Source: Actinosynnema sp. ALI-1.44
GTDB taxonomy: Bacteria; Actinomycetota; Actinomycetes; Mycobacteriales; Pseudonocardiaceae
Length of the DNA: 64,000 bases
Assembly: GCF_001984155.1 (NCBI RefSeq)
Contig: NZ_MTQO01000039.1
Coordinates: forward strand, 62,001 to 126,000
Direction of reading: 5' to 3'
Both the position numbers and the translations under genes were made by a program. Under the pieces are notes generated by a model. It did not search any database. It was not told the origin of the DNA and saw only the letters and a list, made by a program, of their open reading frames with translations. Below are positions 43,919 through 52,566 of this stretch, in pieces (positions within the stretch are counted from its first letter, which is position 1; every line of letters begins with the position of its first letter).

Positions 43919-44805
43919 CAGGCCTCCGGTGCCGCGCAGAGATCACGCGCCTTCAGGTCGGTCATTTCGGCCTCGGTGAAGCCGAAGGGCCGCAGGATGC
44001 GCAGCAGCTCACCGGACCGCTTGAGGTCGGCGAGTTCCTTGTTGAACGCGGTGACGATGTTCGACTGGTCGGGCAGGAACGCGAACCCGCCCGAGGTGTA
44101 CTGCGGTTTGCCGTCGACCACCGGCACGAACGGAGTCGTGATCTCCAACGGCGCACCGGGGTTCTTGCCGAGGATGTCGCGCAGCGAGATGGACGTCAGC
44201 GCGAACGCGTCCTCCCGTCCGGTGTTGACGGCTTCGAGACCGCTCGGCTGGTTCTGGTAAGCGGTGATCCGGTTCGCGGAGACTCCGTTGGCGGTGGCGT
44301 AGTCCTTCTCGGTGGCGCCGATCAGCACACCCAGCTTCAGGTTCTGCTGCGCCACCTCGGCGAACGTCTTGATGCCCTTCGGGTTGCCCTTGGGCACGAG
44401 GAAAGCCGCAGGCGCGATGAAGTCCGGGTTGGTGAACAGCACCTGCTTGCAGCGCTTGGGTAGGATGGACATGCCCGCGCCGATCACGTCGAACAGGCCG
44501 ACTTTCAGCCCGGCGATCAGCGAGCCGAACTCGGACGGGATCGGCACGAGCTTGGGCACGCCGAGCCGCGCGAACACCACTTTGGCGACCTCGGCCGCCT
44601 CGCCGGTCAGTTCGGCTTCGGAGTTGATGAAGCTGTACGGCGCCTCATTGCCGAAACCGATCCGCACCTCACCTTGTTGTCTGAGCCGATCGAGCAACGA
44701 ACCACCGTTCGGCTCTGCGGACAGATCCACCCTGGTGCAACCGGGCAGGGCAAGGGAGAGCGCCCCAGCCGCCGCAGCCTGCAGCAGCAGTCGTCGAGAA
44801 GCCAC
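43918..44805 (-). CDS. ehuB: ectoine/hydroxyectoine-binding lipoprotein (EhuB-like)
   Basis: 295 residues. A signal with two arginines (MASRRLLLQAAAAGALSLALPGC) ends at a lipobox cysteine, C23, so lipid anchoring is likely, perhaps after Tat export. The mature part is an SBP_bac_3 domain: LDRLRQQGEVRIGFGNEAPYSF, VFARLGVPKLVPIPSEFGSLIAGLKVGLFDVIGAGMSILPKRC, GATEKDYATANGVSANRI and LRPFGFTEAEM near the end. The wording matches EhuB proteins of rhizobia rather than glutamine-binding proteins, so ectoines are the best guess. Importing compatible solutes would serve osmoprotection or nutrition. It starts the operon; no ectoine catabolic genes are near. Confidence 0.85.
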   Translation of the reverse strand: MASRRLLLQAAAAGALSLALPGCTRVDLSAEPNGGSLLDRLRQQGEVRIGFGNEAPYSFINSEAELTGEAAEVAKVVFARLGVPKLVPIPSEFGSLIAGLKVGLFDVIGAGMSILPKRCKQVLFTNPDFIAPAAFLVPKGNPKGIKTFAEVAQQNLKLGVLIGATEKDYATANGVSANRITAYQNQPSGLEAVNTGREDAFALTSISLRDILGKNPGAPLEITTPFVPVVDGKPQYTSGGFAFLPDQSNIVTAFNKELADLKRSGELLRILRPFGFTEAEMTDLKARDLCAAPEA

Positions 44806-44867
44806 GCGACGACCGTAGGGCGTTCATCGGCCCAGGTCAACACGATCCGAAGTGGACGAACGACAGT

Positions 44868-46862
44868 TCACCCGGTCAGGCCGCGTGTTTCCCTTACCAG
44901 ATCGACGATTCCGGCCATGATCTCAGTGAGCTCGTAGTCCTTCGGAGTGAAAACCCGAGCTATTCCCTTGTCCAGCAAAGCTTTGGCGTCATCGGGCGGC
45001 ACGATACCGCCGACGACGACAGGCACGTCGTCGGCTCCCGCCGCCCGCAGTCCTTCCACCACCGCGGGCACGACCTCCAGGTGTGACCCGGACAGCACCG
45101 ACAGCCCGACCACGTGGACGCCCTCCTGCACCGCGGCGGCCACGATCTGGTCCGGCGTCAGCCGGATACCCTGATAGACGACTTCGAAACCCACATCCCG
45201 CGCCCGGACCGCGACCTGCTCGGCTCCGTTGGAGTGCCCGTCGAGCCCCGGCTTGCCGACCAGCATGCGCAGCCGCTCCCCCAGTTCGGCGCTGGTCCGC
45301 TGCACCCGATCCCGCACCCGAGCCAGCTCGGCACCGGCCTCACCAGTGGAAACACCGGCGACACCGGTCGGCGCGCGGTACTCGCCGAACACCTCCCGGA
45401 GCGCTCCCGCCCATTCACCCGTGGTGACACCGGCCCTGGCGCAGGCAAGCGTCGCCGTGACGAGGTTCACGTCTGTCTTCGCGGCCGCCCGCAAAGCGTC
45501 CAGCGACTGTTCCACCGCGGCCTGGTCCCGGTCCGCGCGCCAGCGCTGGATGGCCGCGACGGCGTCCTTCTCGACGGCGGGGTCGAGCTGTTCGATCGCC
45601 TTGGCGCCCTCGGCCTGCAGCGGCGACGGCTCGGTGGTGTCGAACTTGTTGACGCCGACGATGGTCTCCTCGCCGTTCTCGATGCGCACCCGGCGTGCCG
45701 CGAGCGAACCGACGAGCTGGGTTTTCATGTACCCGCTCTCCACCGCGGCCACCGCACCGCCCATCGCCTGCACCCGGTCGATCTCCTCGCGGGCGCCGCG
45801 CAGGATCTCGTCCACTTTGGCCTCGATGACGGGCGAGCCGTCGAAGATGTCCTCGTACTCGAGCAGGTCGGTCTCGTAGGCCAGGACCTGCTGCATCCGC
45901 AGCGCCCACTGTTGGTCCCACGGCCTCGGCAGACCGAGCGCCTCGTTCCACGCGGGCAACTGGATGGCGCGCGCACGAGCGTTGCGGGACAAGGAAACCG
46001 CGAGCATCTCCAGCACGATCCGCTGGACGTTGTTCTCCGGTTGCGCCTCGGTCAGGCCCAGCGAGTTCACCTGCACGCCGTACCGGAAGCGGCGGTGCTT
46101 GGGGTTCTGCACGCCGTAACGCGCGAGCGTGATCTCGTCCCACAGCTGGGAGAACGCCCGCATCTTGCACATTTCCTCGACGAACCGCACACCCGCGTTG
46201 ACGAAGAACGACATCCGCGCGACAACCGAGCCGAACTCCTCCTGCGGCACCTGGCCGGAGTCACGGACCGCGTCCAGCACCGCGATCGCGGTGCACATGG
46301 AGTACGCGATTTCCTGCACCGGGTTGGCACCGACCTCCTGCAGGTGGTAGCTGCAGATGTTGATCGGGTTCCACTTCGGGACGTTGGTGACCGTCCACGC
46401 GACCATGTCGGTGATCAGGCGCAACGACGGGCCCGGCGGGAAGACGTAGGTGCCGCGGGACAGGTACTCCTTGATGATGTCGTTCTGCGTTGTGCCCATC
46501 AGTTTGGCTATGTCGGCGCCCTGTTCCTCGGCGACCGTCGTGTACAGCGCGAGCAACCACATGGCCGTCGCGTTGATGGTCATCGAGGTGTTGGCTTCGG
46601 CGAGCGGGATGCCGTCGAACAGTTGCCGCATGTCGCCGACGTGACTGATCGGTACACCGACCTTGCCGACTTCGCCGCGCGACAACTCGTGGTCGGGGTC
46701 GTAGCCGGTCTGTGTCGGCAGGTCGAAGGCCACCGACAACCCCGTTTGGCCTTTGGCGAGGTTGCGACGGTAGAGCGCGTTGGACGCCGTCGCCGACGAG
46801 TGGCCGGCGTAGGTCCGCATGACCCATGGCCGGTCACGCTCGCGGTCGGTCGGGTACGGCAT
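44868..46862 (-). CDS. ecm: ethylmalonyl-CoA mutase (B12-dependent)
   Basis: 664 residues from the ATG at 46862 with GGAGG upstream; the frame is open before it but lacks family sequence. The N-terminal barrel begins RPWVMRTYAGHSSATASNALYRRNLAKGQTGLSVAFDLPTQTGYD and contains SMTINATAMWLLALY and EYLSRGTYVFPPGPSLRL. The C-terminal cobalamin domain has GKPGLDGHSNGAEQVAVRARD with the base-off histidine of DxHxxG. One chain carries both parts, as in MeaA/Ecm, unlike heterodimeric methylmalonyl-CoA mutases. It isomerises ethylmalonyl-CoA to methylsuccinyl-CoA. Partners in this window are Ccr, MeaB and the adenosyltransferase. Confidence 0.93.
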   Translation of the reverse strand: MPYPTDRERDRPWVMRTYAGHSSATASNALYRRNLAKGQTGLSVAFDLPTQTGYDPDHELSRGEVGKVGVPISHVGDMRQLFDGIPLAEANTSMTINATAMWLLALYTTVAEEQGADIAKLMGTTQNDIIKEYLSRGTYVFPPGPSLRLITDMVAWTVTNVPKWNPINICSYHLQEVGANPVQEIAYSMCTAIAVLDAVRDSGQVPQEEFGSVVARMSFFVNAGVRFVEEMCKMRAFSQLWDEITLARYGVQNPKHRRFRYGVQVNSLGLTEAQPENNVQRIVLEMLAVSLSRNARARAIQLPAWNEALGLPRPWDQQWALRMQQVLAYETDLLEYEDIFDGSPVIEAKVDEILRGAREEIDRVQAMGGAVAAVESGYMKTQLVGSLAARRVRIENGEETIVGVNKFDTTEPSPLQAEGAKAIEQLDPAVEKDAVAAIQRWRADRDQAAVEQSLDALRAAAKTDVNLVTATLACARAGVTTGEWAGALREVFGEYRAPTGVAGVSTGEAGAELARVRDRVQRTSAELGERLRMLVGKPGLDGHSNGAEQVAVRARDVGFEVVYQGIRLTPDQIVAAAVQEGVHVVGLSVLSGSHLEVVPAVVEGLRAAGADDVPVVVGGIVPPDDAKALLDKGIARVFTPKDYELTEIMAGIVDLVRETRGLTG

Positions 46863-47505
46863 GGGAACCTCCGTGGCGCTGGATCCCCTTGACGGTACTG
46901 GCTGGTAACCGGGCAATAACGTGCACTGACTCACAAAATCGAGAAAGCCACTCGACCGTGACCAGGCAAGCGACCTGTGCAAGCACAGCGCAGGTTCAAT
47001 GGCGGCTTGTGCGCAAGCACAGGGGGCCACTTCGGGGTTCCTCACTCGCGCACGGTCTCGACGGCACAGCCTCACACGGCACAGCCTCACGGGCACAGCC
47101 TCACGGGCGCAGGCGGTCGCCATGGCGCGGTCCTCGGTGGGAAAAAAGACCCCTCGCCGGGAGCAGACCTCTGGGCAGGAGGTTCTTCGCGTCGTGTTCT
47201 TCCCGGCGCATGCTTTTCATGTCCCGGGGTTTCAGGGCGCGGGTGTCCCCTGCCCGTCGACCTGCCCCAGGGAACCACGGTCTATCAAGAGGATCGGTAT
47301 GGCTGTCGCTGGGGCTCTTGGGGTAGGCCGACCTCTTGACAGCCCGTGGTTGGCTTCGCCCAGGCCGACGGGCAGGAGACACCCCCGAAGCACCACTCTG
47401 CGCTTGCGCGCGAGCGTGTTGTCGCTGGGTTTGCGCTTGTGCGCGGGCTGGGGTTGAGCGTTGGCCGGTCGCGGGTGGGATGTGGTGACGCTCTCGGTCT
47501 GCTGT
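46863..47505. other. intergenic region dominated by the fold-back repeat (copy B) and GCGCAAG-rich flanks
   Basis: 643 bases between ecm and murA. Part is the fold-back element at 47151-47402. Its flanks contain several CACAGCCTCAC(A/G)GG direct repeats around 47065-47105 and GCGCTTG/GCGCAAG stretches on both sides. Reading frames in this region are low-complexity and are not called genes. Confidence 0.6.
47151..47402 (-). repeat. dispersed fold-back element, copy B
   Basis: A 252-base element in inverted orientation to the copy at 63679-63930. The 65 bases at 47338-47402 are the exact reverse complement of 63679-63743; the rest is colinear with scattered changes (for example the GACCTCTTGACAG and CGGCGCATGCTTTT blocks). 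Two internal arms, 47244-47292 and 47332-47381, are imperfect reverse complements, so a single strand can fold into a long hairpin. No open frame or transposase is inside. Confidence 0.85.
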
Positions 47506-48777
47506 CTAGCGCTCCGGGGCTTGGGTTACGCGTTCCACGTTCGCGCCGAGGCGTACCAGGTTCTCCACGAAGCCCGGGTAGCCGCGGTCGATGTGGAAGA
47601 CGTCCCACACCTCTGTCACGCCGTCCGCGCACAGGCCCGCCAGCACCAGGCCCGCGCCCGCGCGGATGTCCGACGCCCAGACCGGCGCGCTCGACAGCTT
47701 CTCCAGGCCCCTGATCACCGCGTGGTGTCCGTCAGTCCTGGCGTCCGCACCCAGGCGCATCATCTCTTCCACGAAGCGGAACCTTGCTTCGAAGAGGTTC
47801 TCCGTGATCATCGCGGTTCCTTCGGACACCGCGCACAGCGCTATCGCGAACGGCTGCAGGTCCGTGGCGAAGCCCGGGTACGGCAGCGTCACGAAGTCCA
47901 CTGACTTCGGGCGTTCGGCCATCACCACGCGGAACGCCTTGTCGTCGTACACCGTGACCTCGGCGCCTGCTGTGCGGAGCTTGTCCAGCACGAGGTCGAG
48001 GTGGTGCGGGTCGACGCCCCTGACGGTCAGGTCTCCCCTCGTCACGGCGGCGGCGAAGGCCCAGGTCGCGCCGACGATCCGGTCGCCGATCACGCGGTGC
48101 TCGGTTGGTTGCAGTGAGTCGACGCCGTGCACGGTCAGCGTGGACGTGCCCGCGCCCTCGATCTTGGCGCCCATCTGCTGGAGCATCGTGCAGAGGTCGA
48201 CGATCTCGGGTTCGCGCGCCGCGTTGTCGATCACTGTCGTGCCGTCCGCCAGCACGGCCGCCATCAGGATGTTCTCGGTCGCGCCCATGCTCGGGAAGTC
48301 GAGCCAGATCTGGGCGCCGTGCAGGCCTTCCGCCTCCGCCACCACCGAACCGTGCTCGATCTCGCTGGTCGCGCCGAGTTGGCGGAGGCCGTTCTGGTGC
48401 ATGTCCAGCGGGCGCGAGCCGATCGCGTCACCGCCTGGCAGCGCGACCACGGCGCGGCGGCAACGGCCGACCAGCGGACCGAGGACGCACACCGAGGCGC
48501 GCAGTTTGCCCATGGATGCCGCGTCCGGCTTGTGGTTGAGCTCGGACGGGGTGGTGATGACGACCGTTCCCCCGTCGACGGACACCTCGCAGCCGATGCT
48601 GCGCAGGACGTCCGCCATGTACGGCACGTCCAGGATCTGCGGGCAGTTGGTCAGCGTCGTCGTCCCCCGCGCGAGCAACGCCGCCGCCATCAGTTTGAGC
48701 ACACTGTTCTTGGCCCCGACGACATCGACCTCGCCGACGAGTCTCGCGCCGCCGTGAACCCGGAAGTGCTCGGACAC
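47506..48777 (-). CDS. murA: UDP-N-acetylglucosamine 1-carboxyvinyltransferase MurA with Asp at the catalytic Cys position
   Basis: 423 residues from the GTG at 48777, after GGGGAGGG. The enzyme transfers enolpyruvate from phosphoenolpyruvate to UDP-GlcNAc, the first committed step of peptidoglycan synthesis. Family segments: [65 protein letters not shown] and [15 protein letters not shown]. In the active-site loop, [13 protein letters not shown] has D117 where most bacteria have the fosfomycin-reactive cysteine. Mycobacterial MurA has the same Asp117, and the change is known to make the enzyme insensitive to fosfomycin while active. It neighbours a GntR regulator. Confidence 0.95.
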   Translation of the reverse strand: MSEHFRVHGGARLVGEVDVVGAKNSVLKLMAAALLARGTTTLTNCPQILDVPYMADVLRSIGCEVSVDGGTVVITTPSELNHKPDAASMGKLRASVCVLGPLVGRCRRAVVALPGGDAIGSRPLDMHQNGLRQLGATSEIEHGSVVAEAEGLHGAQIWLDFPSMGATENILMAAVLADGTTVIDNAAREPEIVDLCTMLQQMGAKIEGAGTSTLTVHGVDSLQPTEHRVIGDRIVGATWAFAAAVTRGDLTVRGVDPHHLDLVLDKLRTAGAEVTVYDDKAFRVVMAERPKSVDFVTLPYPGFATDLQPFAIALCAVSEGTAMITENLFEARFRFVEEMMRLGADARTDGHHAVIRGLEKLSSAPVWASDIRAGAGLVLAGLCADGVTEVWDVFHIDRGYPGFVENLVRLGANVERVTQAPER

Positions 48778-48835
48778 GCACCCTCCCCGTAAGAAAGATC
48801 CTTGGATTGGCGCCAATCGTACGGGCGGGCCGATG

Positions 48836-49660
48836 TCAGCTGGATTCGGAGGCTCCCGCCGCCTCGACGCGCTCCCGCAACCGCAGCATGGGCTTCTCCG
48901 CCAGGTCCACGAAGTGGTGCAACGTCAGTTCCGACGCGCGGGCGCTGTCCCCGTCTTCGATGGCCTGCGCGATCGCGCGGTGGTCGTCCAGCGCGCGCTG
49001 CCTTATGTCGGTGTCATAGGGCAGTGAGTCCGTGCCGAAAGTGAGCTGGATCCGCAGTTGGGAGTCGATGCTCACGTAGTAGGGGTTCCCGGTCGCGTCG
49101 GCGATCGCCGAGTGGAGCGTGTGGTCCGCGGTCCGCATCTCGTCGCGGTCGTCGACGGCTCGCTCATACGCCTCGACCGCCGCCCAGATCTTGCGGATGT
49201 CGTCGTCGTCACGTCGTTGCGCGGCTATCCCCGCGATCATCGGCAGCAACGACCTGGTCAGGTCGAAAAGCCAGGTCAGGTGTTGCCAGCGGGGCAGGAG
49301 CATGCTGCGGATGTGCGATCCCGACTCGGGGCCCCACGTGCTGTGCACCCGTACGCCGCCGCTGCGGCCGCGCGTGATGCTGACGTAGCCGAGCGACTCC
49401 AGTTGGTGCAGCGCGTCCCGCAACGTGGTCCGGCTTACGTTCAGCCTTGCCGCGAACTCCCGCTCCGGCGGGAGTTTCTGCCCTGGCAGCAAGGCGCCGA
49501 GCGCGATCGCGGTGATCAGCCGGTCCACCAGTTGCTCGGCCGCGGACTTGACCTTCATCGGACCGGACTGGTCCATGTCCAGGCTCAGCCTGAGGGACGG
49601 CCCGTCGCTCGCACGTGTTCTCAAAGTCGAATGCTCCCTGCGCAGCCGAGCATCGAACAT
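48836..49660 (-). CDS. GntR-family (FadR-type) transcriptional regulator
   Basis: 274 residues with the start uncertain; the first 30 residues are not conserved-looking and a start near [17 protein letters not shown] is possible. The winged helix reads [49 protein letters not shown]. The C-terminal FCD domain is helical with the metal/ligand residues in [18 protein letters not shown] and [29 protein letters not shown]-type GntR proteins respond to organic acids or sugars. It lies upstream of murA in the same direction, 58 bases away, but control of murA is not implied. Confidence 0.88.
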   Translation of the reverse strand: MFDARLRREHSTLRTRASDGPSLRLSLDMDQSGPMKVKSAAEQLVDRLITAIALGALLPGQKLPPEREFAARLNVSRTTLRDALHQLESLGYVSITRGRSGGVRVHSTWGPESGSHIRSMLLPRWQHLTWLFDLTRSLLPMIAGIAAQRRDDDDIRKIWAAVEAYERAVDDRDEMRTADHTLHSAIADATGNPYYVSIDSQLRIQLTFGTDSLPYDTDIRQRALDDHRAIAQAIEDGDSARASELTLHHFVDLAEKPMLRLRERVEAAGASESS

Positions 49661-49804
49661 AGCCCATTGGGTGGTTGACGCCGATCACTTTAGGGGAGCC
49701 GAAAGATTAGGACCAGCTTTTGGCCCGATTCCCGCTGGACACTCGAGCAAGCGTGACGGATCACGGGCTGACCAGCCGTGCCGGTGTCGAATAAGGTTCT
49801 CGCC

Positions 49805-50377
49805 ATGGCTGTGCACCTGACCCGCATTTACACCCGCGTCGGCGACGACGGCACGACCGGGCTCGGCGACTTCTCGAGGGTGTCCAAGACGGACCCGAGG
49901 CTGTCGGCGTACGCCGACGTCGACGAGGCCAACGCGGCCATCGGGGTCGCCGTCGCGATGGGCAGCCTGCCCGACGAGATCGCGAACGTGCTGCGCACGG
50001 TGCAGAACGACATGTTCGACGTGGGCGCCGACCTGTGCACGCCGATCGGCGACGACGACTCCAGGCTGCGGATCACCCCGGCCTACATCGAGCGGCTGGA
50101 GGGCTGGTGCGACGAGCTCAACGCGCGTCTGCCGAAGCTGGAGTCCTTCATCCTGCCTGGCGGAACGCCCGGTGCGGCGTACCTGCACGTGGCCAGGACA
50201 GTAACGCGACGGGCTGAACGTACGACATGGACGTTGATCGACGCCGACGCCGAGCGGACGAACGTGCTGGCCGCGAAGTACCTCAACAGGCTCTCCGACC
50301 TGCTGTTCATCCTGTGCAGGCTGGCGAATCCGGACGGTGACGTCCTGTGGCAACCGGGTGGTGCCGGAAGCAATTAG
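49805..50377 (+). CDS. cob(I)yrinic acid a,c-diamide adenosyltransferase (PduO type)
   Basis: 190 residues from the ATG at 49805. The ATP site opens the protein, TRIYTRVGDDGTTGLGDFSRVSK, and other family segments are AYADVDEANAAIG, FDVGADLCTP, FILPGGTPGAAYLHVARTVTRRAER and AKYLNRLSDLLFILCR. The enzyme makes adenosylcobalamin from ATP and reduced cobalamin, the cofactor needed by the ethylmalonyl-CoA mutase in this window. Mycobacterial Rv1314c is the homologue next to murA, matching the arrangement here. Confidence 0.93.
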   Translation: MAVHLTRIYTRVGDDGTTGLGDFSRVSKTDPRLSAYADVDEANAAIGVAVAMGSLPDEIANVLRTVQNDMFDVGADLCTPIGDDDSRLRITPAYIERLEGWCDELNARLPKLESFILPGGTPGAAYLHVARTVTRRAERTTWTLIDADAERTNVLAAKYLNRLSDLLFILCRLANPDGDVLWQPGGAGSN

Positions 50378-50459
50378 CGGGCACGTGCGCGCTTTGCGTT
50401 CCTTTTGGTCTTAGAGTGTGTGGTCGCAACCGACCGGGCAGGCGAAACAGGAGGTGACC

Positions 50460-51326
50460 ATGCCCACGGGTGAGCCCGCAGGGAGTGGTCCCACCGCGCG
50501 CCGGATGGTCCTCGGCAGCCAGCTGCGGCGGCTGCGCGAGGCCAAGGGCATCTCCCGCGAGGACGCCGGGTACGCGATCAGGGGTTCCGGCTCCAAGATC
50601 AGCCGGGTCGAGCTCGGTCGCGTCAGCTTCAAGGAACGCGACGTCGCCGACCTGCTGACGCTCTACGGCGTGACCGACCAGAGCGACCGCGACATCTTCC
50701 TCGGCCTGGTCCGCGAGTCCAACCAGCCCGGCTGGTGGCAGCGCTACAACGACCTGATGCCGCACTGGTTCCAGGACTTCGTCGGTCTCGAGGAGTCGGC
50801 GTCCCGGATCCAGACCTACGAGGTGCAGTTCATCCCCGGCCTGCTGCAGACCGAGGCGTACGCCCGCGCGGTGATGCTGCGCGGCAGGCCGGACGCCCCG
50901 CCGGAGGAGATCGACCGCAGGGTCAACCTCCGGATGCAGCGCCAGCGGCTGCTCGCGTCACCGCAGGCGCCGCGTGTGTGGGCGGTGATCGAGGAGGCGT
51001 GCATCCACCGCCAGATGGGCGGGACGAAGGTGCTCCGCCAGCAGCTCGAGCACCTGCTGGAGATGACCAGGCTGTCGAACATCTCGCTGCAGATCCTGCC
51101 GTTCGAGCTGGGCGGGTCGGCAGGCGAGACGCCCTTCACGCTGTTGCGGTTCGCCGAGTCCGAGCTGCCGGACATCGTCTACCTCGAGCACCTCTGCGGA
51201 GCGCTCTACCTGGACAAGACCGACGAGGTCGAGGTCTACAACAAAGCCGCACATCGACTGGTTGTCGAGGCCGAAACGCCGGAGCAGACCAGGCGGACCA
51301 TCTCGAAGGTGCTGAAGGCTCTCTGA
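50460..51326 (+). CDS. XRE-family regulator with DUF5753 sensor domain
   Basis: 288 residues from the ATG at 50460, after AGGAGG. The helix-turn-helix covers residues 15-70 (LGSQLRRLREAKGISREDAG, SKISRVELGRVSFKERDVADLLTLYG). The DUF5753 domain follows: WWQRYNDLMPHWFQDFVGLEESASRI, YEVQFIPGLLQTEAYARAVM, RQRLL, IEEACIHRQMGGTKVLRQQL and LQILPFELGG. Such proteins are abundant in filamentous actinomycetes and regulate development or antibiotic genes with a DUF397 partner. Here the DUF397 gene is 434 bases downstream, not overlapping as usual. Confidence 0.9.
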   Translation: MPTGEPAGSGPTARRMVLGSQLRRLREAKGISREDAGYAIRGSGSKISRVELGRVSFKERDVADLLTLYGVTDQSDRDIFLGLVRESNQPGWWQRYNDLMPHWFQDFVGLEESASRIQTYEVQFIPGLLQTEAYARAVMLRGRPDAPPEEIDRRVNLRMQRQRLLASPQAPRVWAVIEEACIHRQMGGTKVLRQQLEHLLEMTRLSNISLQILPFELGGSAGETPFTLLRFAESELPDIVYLEHLCGALYLDKTDEVEVYNKAAHRLVVEAETPEQTRRTISKVLKAL

Positions 51327-51645
51327 TCCGGCGACGATTCGCCACCACTCCCACCCGAACAGCGGTTGCCAACCGCCGGGATGCGGACATTGGATCTTTG
51401 CGCCCATCCCACGGCCGTAACAGGTGTTAACGATTTGGCCACCGCCCGGCGAACTCGGGGTGCCGGGGCTCCGGCGGCACACTCACGGTCATCACAATTC
51501 CTCCCTCGCCGTGTTTATGTGTCGTACGAAATTCGGCCAGATGGCGGAGTCGGAATGCAATCGATCTCACTGTCGGCGACCAGCGGCTACGTAGCGTCGA
51601 CAAAACCTGCTGTGATCAACTCGTCGCGACCGGGGTGTGAAAATC
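51327..51645. other. intergenic region upstream of the GTGCA repeats
   Basis: The 434-base gap between the XRE and DUF397 genes holds GCGGTTG-C-CAACCGC at 51362-51376, a short inverted repeat that could be an operator, and then the phased GTGCA repeats listed separately. Low-complexity frames in this gap lack family character. I see no other feature. Confidence 0.4.
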
Positions 51646-51701
51646 GTGCAGATGCACGTGCATGCGCCCGTGCACTGGCGCGTGCTACCTTGCTTGTGCA
51701 C
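51646..51701. promoter_or_regulatory. 12-bp-phased GTGCA repeats before the DUF397 gene
   Basis: GTGCA occurs at 51646, 51658 and 51670, a GTGCT at 51682, and another GTGCA at 51696. The first four steps are exactly 12 bases and the last is 14. The second repeat lies in the 12-base palindrome ATGCACGTGCAT at 51652-51663. The array ends 60 bases before the DUF397 start. It looks like a multi-site operator, possibly for the XRE protein encoded upstream. Confidence 0.6.
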
Positions 51702-51760
51702 GAAGATCGATACGAGACGTGCCGCCGCCAAGGCAAGTCGGGGATAGGTGGGAGCACTCC

Positions 51761-51997
51761 ATGACGGCAGTACACAACGGGGTAGCCGCGGACCGCCTCG
51801 GAGGCGTCGACTGGCGACGCAGCCGGATGAGCGGAGCGGTGGGTAACTGTGTAGAGGTCGCGACGCTCGAGTCCGGCGAGATCGCGGTGCGCAACTCACG
51901 GTTTCCGAACGGACCGGCACTGATCTATACACGGGCCGAAATGGCAGCCTTCCTCGCAGGAGCGAAGGACGGCGAATTCGACGACGTTCTGTCGTGA
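51761..51997 (+). CDS. DUF397 family protein
   Basis: 78 residues from the ATG at 51761 after GGGAG; the frame runs further upstream through the operator region but without family sequence. The DUF397 plan is present: VDWRRSRMSGAVGNCVEVATL, then GEIAVRNSRFPNGPALIYTRAEMAAFLAGAKDGEFDDVL. DUF397 proteins partner the DUF5753 regulators, and the intact XRE gene lies just upstream. Compared with the DUF397 at 5127 it has a longer N-terminus and a closing acidic tail. The phased GTGCA array upstream suggests autoregulation by the partner. Confidence 0.85.
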   Translation: MTAVHNGVAADRLGGVDWRRSRMSGAVGNCVEVATLESGEIAVRNSRFPNGPALIYTRAEMAAFLAGAKDGEFDDVLS

Positions 51998-52010
51998 CGA
52001 AGGCGGCGAC

Positions 52011-52367
52011 ATGGACGACTTCGAGGCACAACTCAGGGAACTGATGGCCCGGGGGTTCAGCTTCGCGCATCCGCGCGACGCCGCTGGGGAGGTGGCCGCC
52101 GTCGTCGGCGTGCGGGTCCACCACGGAGTGGTCGACGTGATCCAGATCTACGGCGAGCACGATGCCGACGCCACCCGCATCCCGGGTGACGAGATGGACA
52201 TTTTCTTTCCGTACAAGGTTTTCTGGCGATCCAGCGGTCGGTCCGCCGAGGTCGTCGCTGAATTGCTGGCTCTGCCGGATCCCGCGCCCGGTGAGGTACC
52301 GAAGGTCAACGGGTGCTGGGTTCCGGCCCGTCCTGGCAGGTCGAAATGGCTGTCCGCGTCCGCGTGA
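52011..52367 (+). CDS. small conserved-looking protein of unknown function
   Basis: 118 residues, beginning 13 bases after the DUF397 stop, so the two are probably cotranscribed. No family was recognised. The sequence begins with a short helix (MDDFEAQLRELMARGFSFAH), followed by strands (VVGVRVHHGVVDVIQIYG) and an aromatic stretch (DEMDIFFPYKVFWRSSG), and ends in a basic tail. The mixture of one helix with several strands suggests a small alpha/beta fold. Linkage to the XRE/DUF397 pair suggests a role in the same regulatory unit, but that is only context. Confidence 0.72.
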   Translation: MDDFEAQLRELMARGFSFAHPRDAAGEVAAVVGVRVHHGVVDVIQIYGEHDADATRIPGDEMDIFFPYKVFWRSSGRSAEVVAELLALPDPAPGEVPKVNGCWVPARPGRSKWLSASA

Positions 52368-52507
52368 GTCCAGCCGTGCTGCCGCGTGATGGCAGCTCGG
52401 GTCCCCGAGCGTTCATCAGAGAACTCGGTGTCAAGCTTGCCGCAGGGGTGACTCGGCTGAGTCGCTCCCGCGGCTCCAAAACGCACTAACCTTCTCTTCA
52501 CCAATCC

Positions 52508-52544
52508 GCCTGCACGCCGGATTCGAATCATCCGACGTGCAGGC
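52508..52544 (+). promoter_or_regulatory. long hairpin in the sigK leader
   Basis: GCCTGCACG at 52508-52516 pairs with CGTGCAGGC at 52536-52544. After one C/A mismatch, CGGAT pairs with ATCCG, leaving a seven-base loop TCGAATC. The stem ends about ten bases before the GAGGAGG ribosome site of the sigma factor gene. It may be a leader structure, a terminator of the upstream unit or a protein-binding palindrome (GATTCGAATC is itself perfect). Confidence 0.55.
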
Positions 52545-52566
52545 AGAGGTACGAGGAGGGGTGAGC

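Noticed and set aside
47285-47632. Frames inside the fold-back element and its flanks
   Set aside because: They are arginine/proline/glycine-rich, differ between copies and do not stay open in the corresponding part of the other copy, so the repeat is not coding.
51362-51376. GCGGTTG-C-CAACCGC considered as a terminator of the XRE gene
   Set aside because: The loop would be one base, too short for an RNA hairpin of full length; at most a small DNA palindrome.
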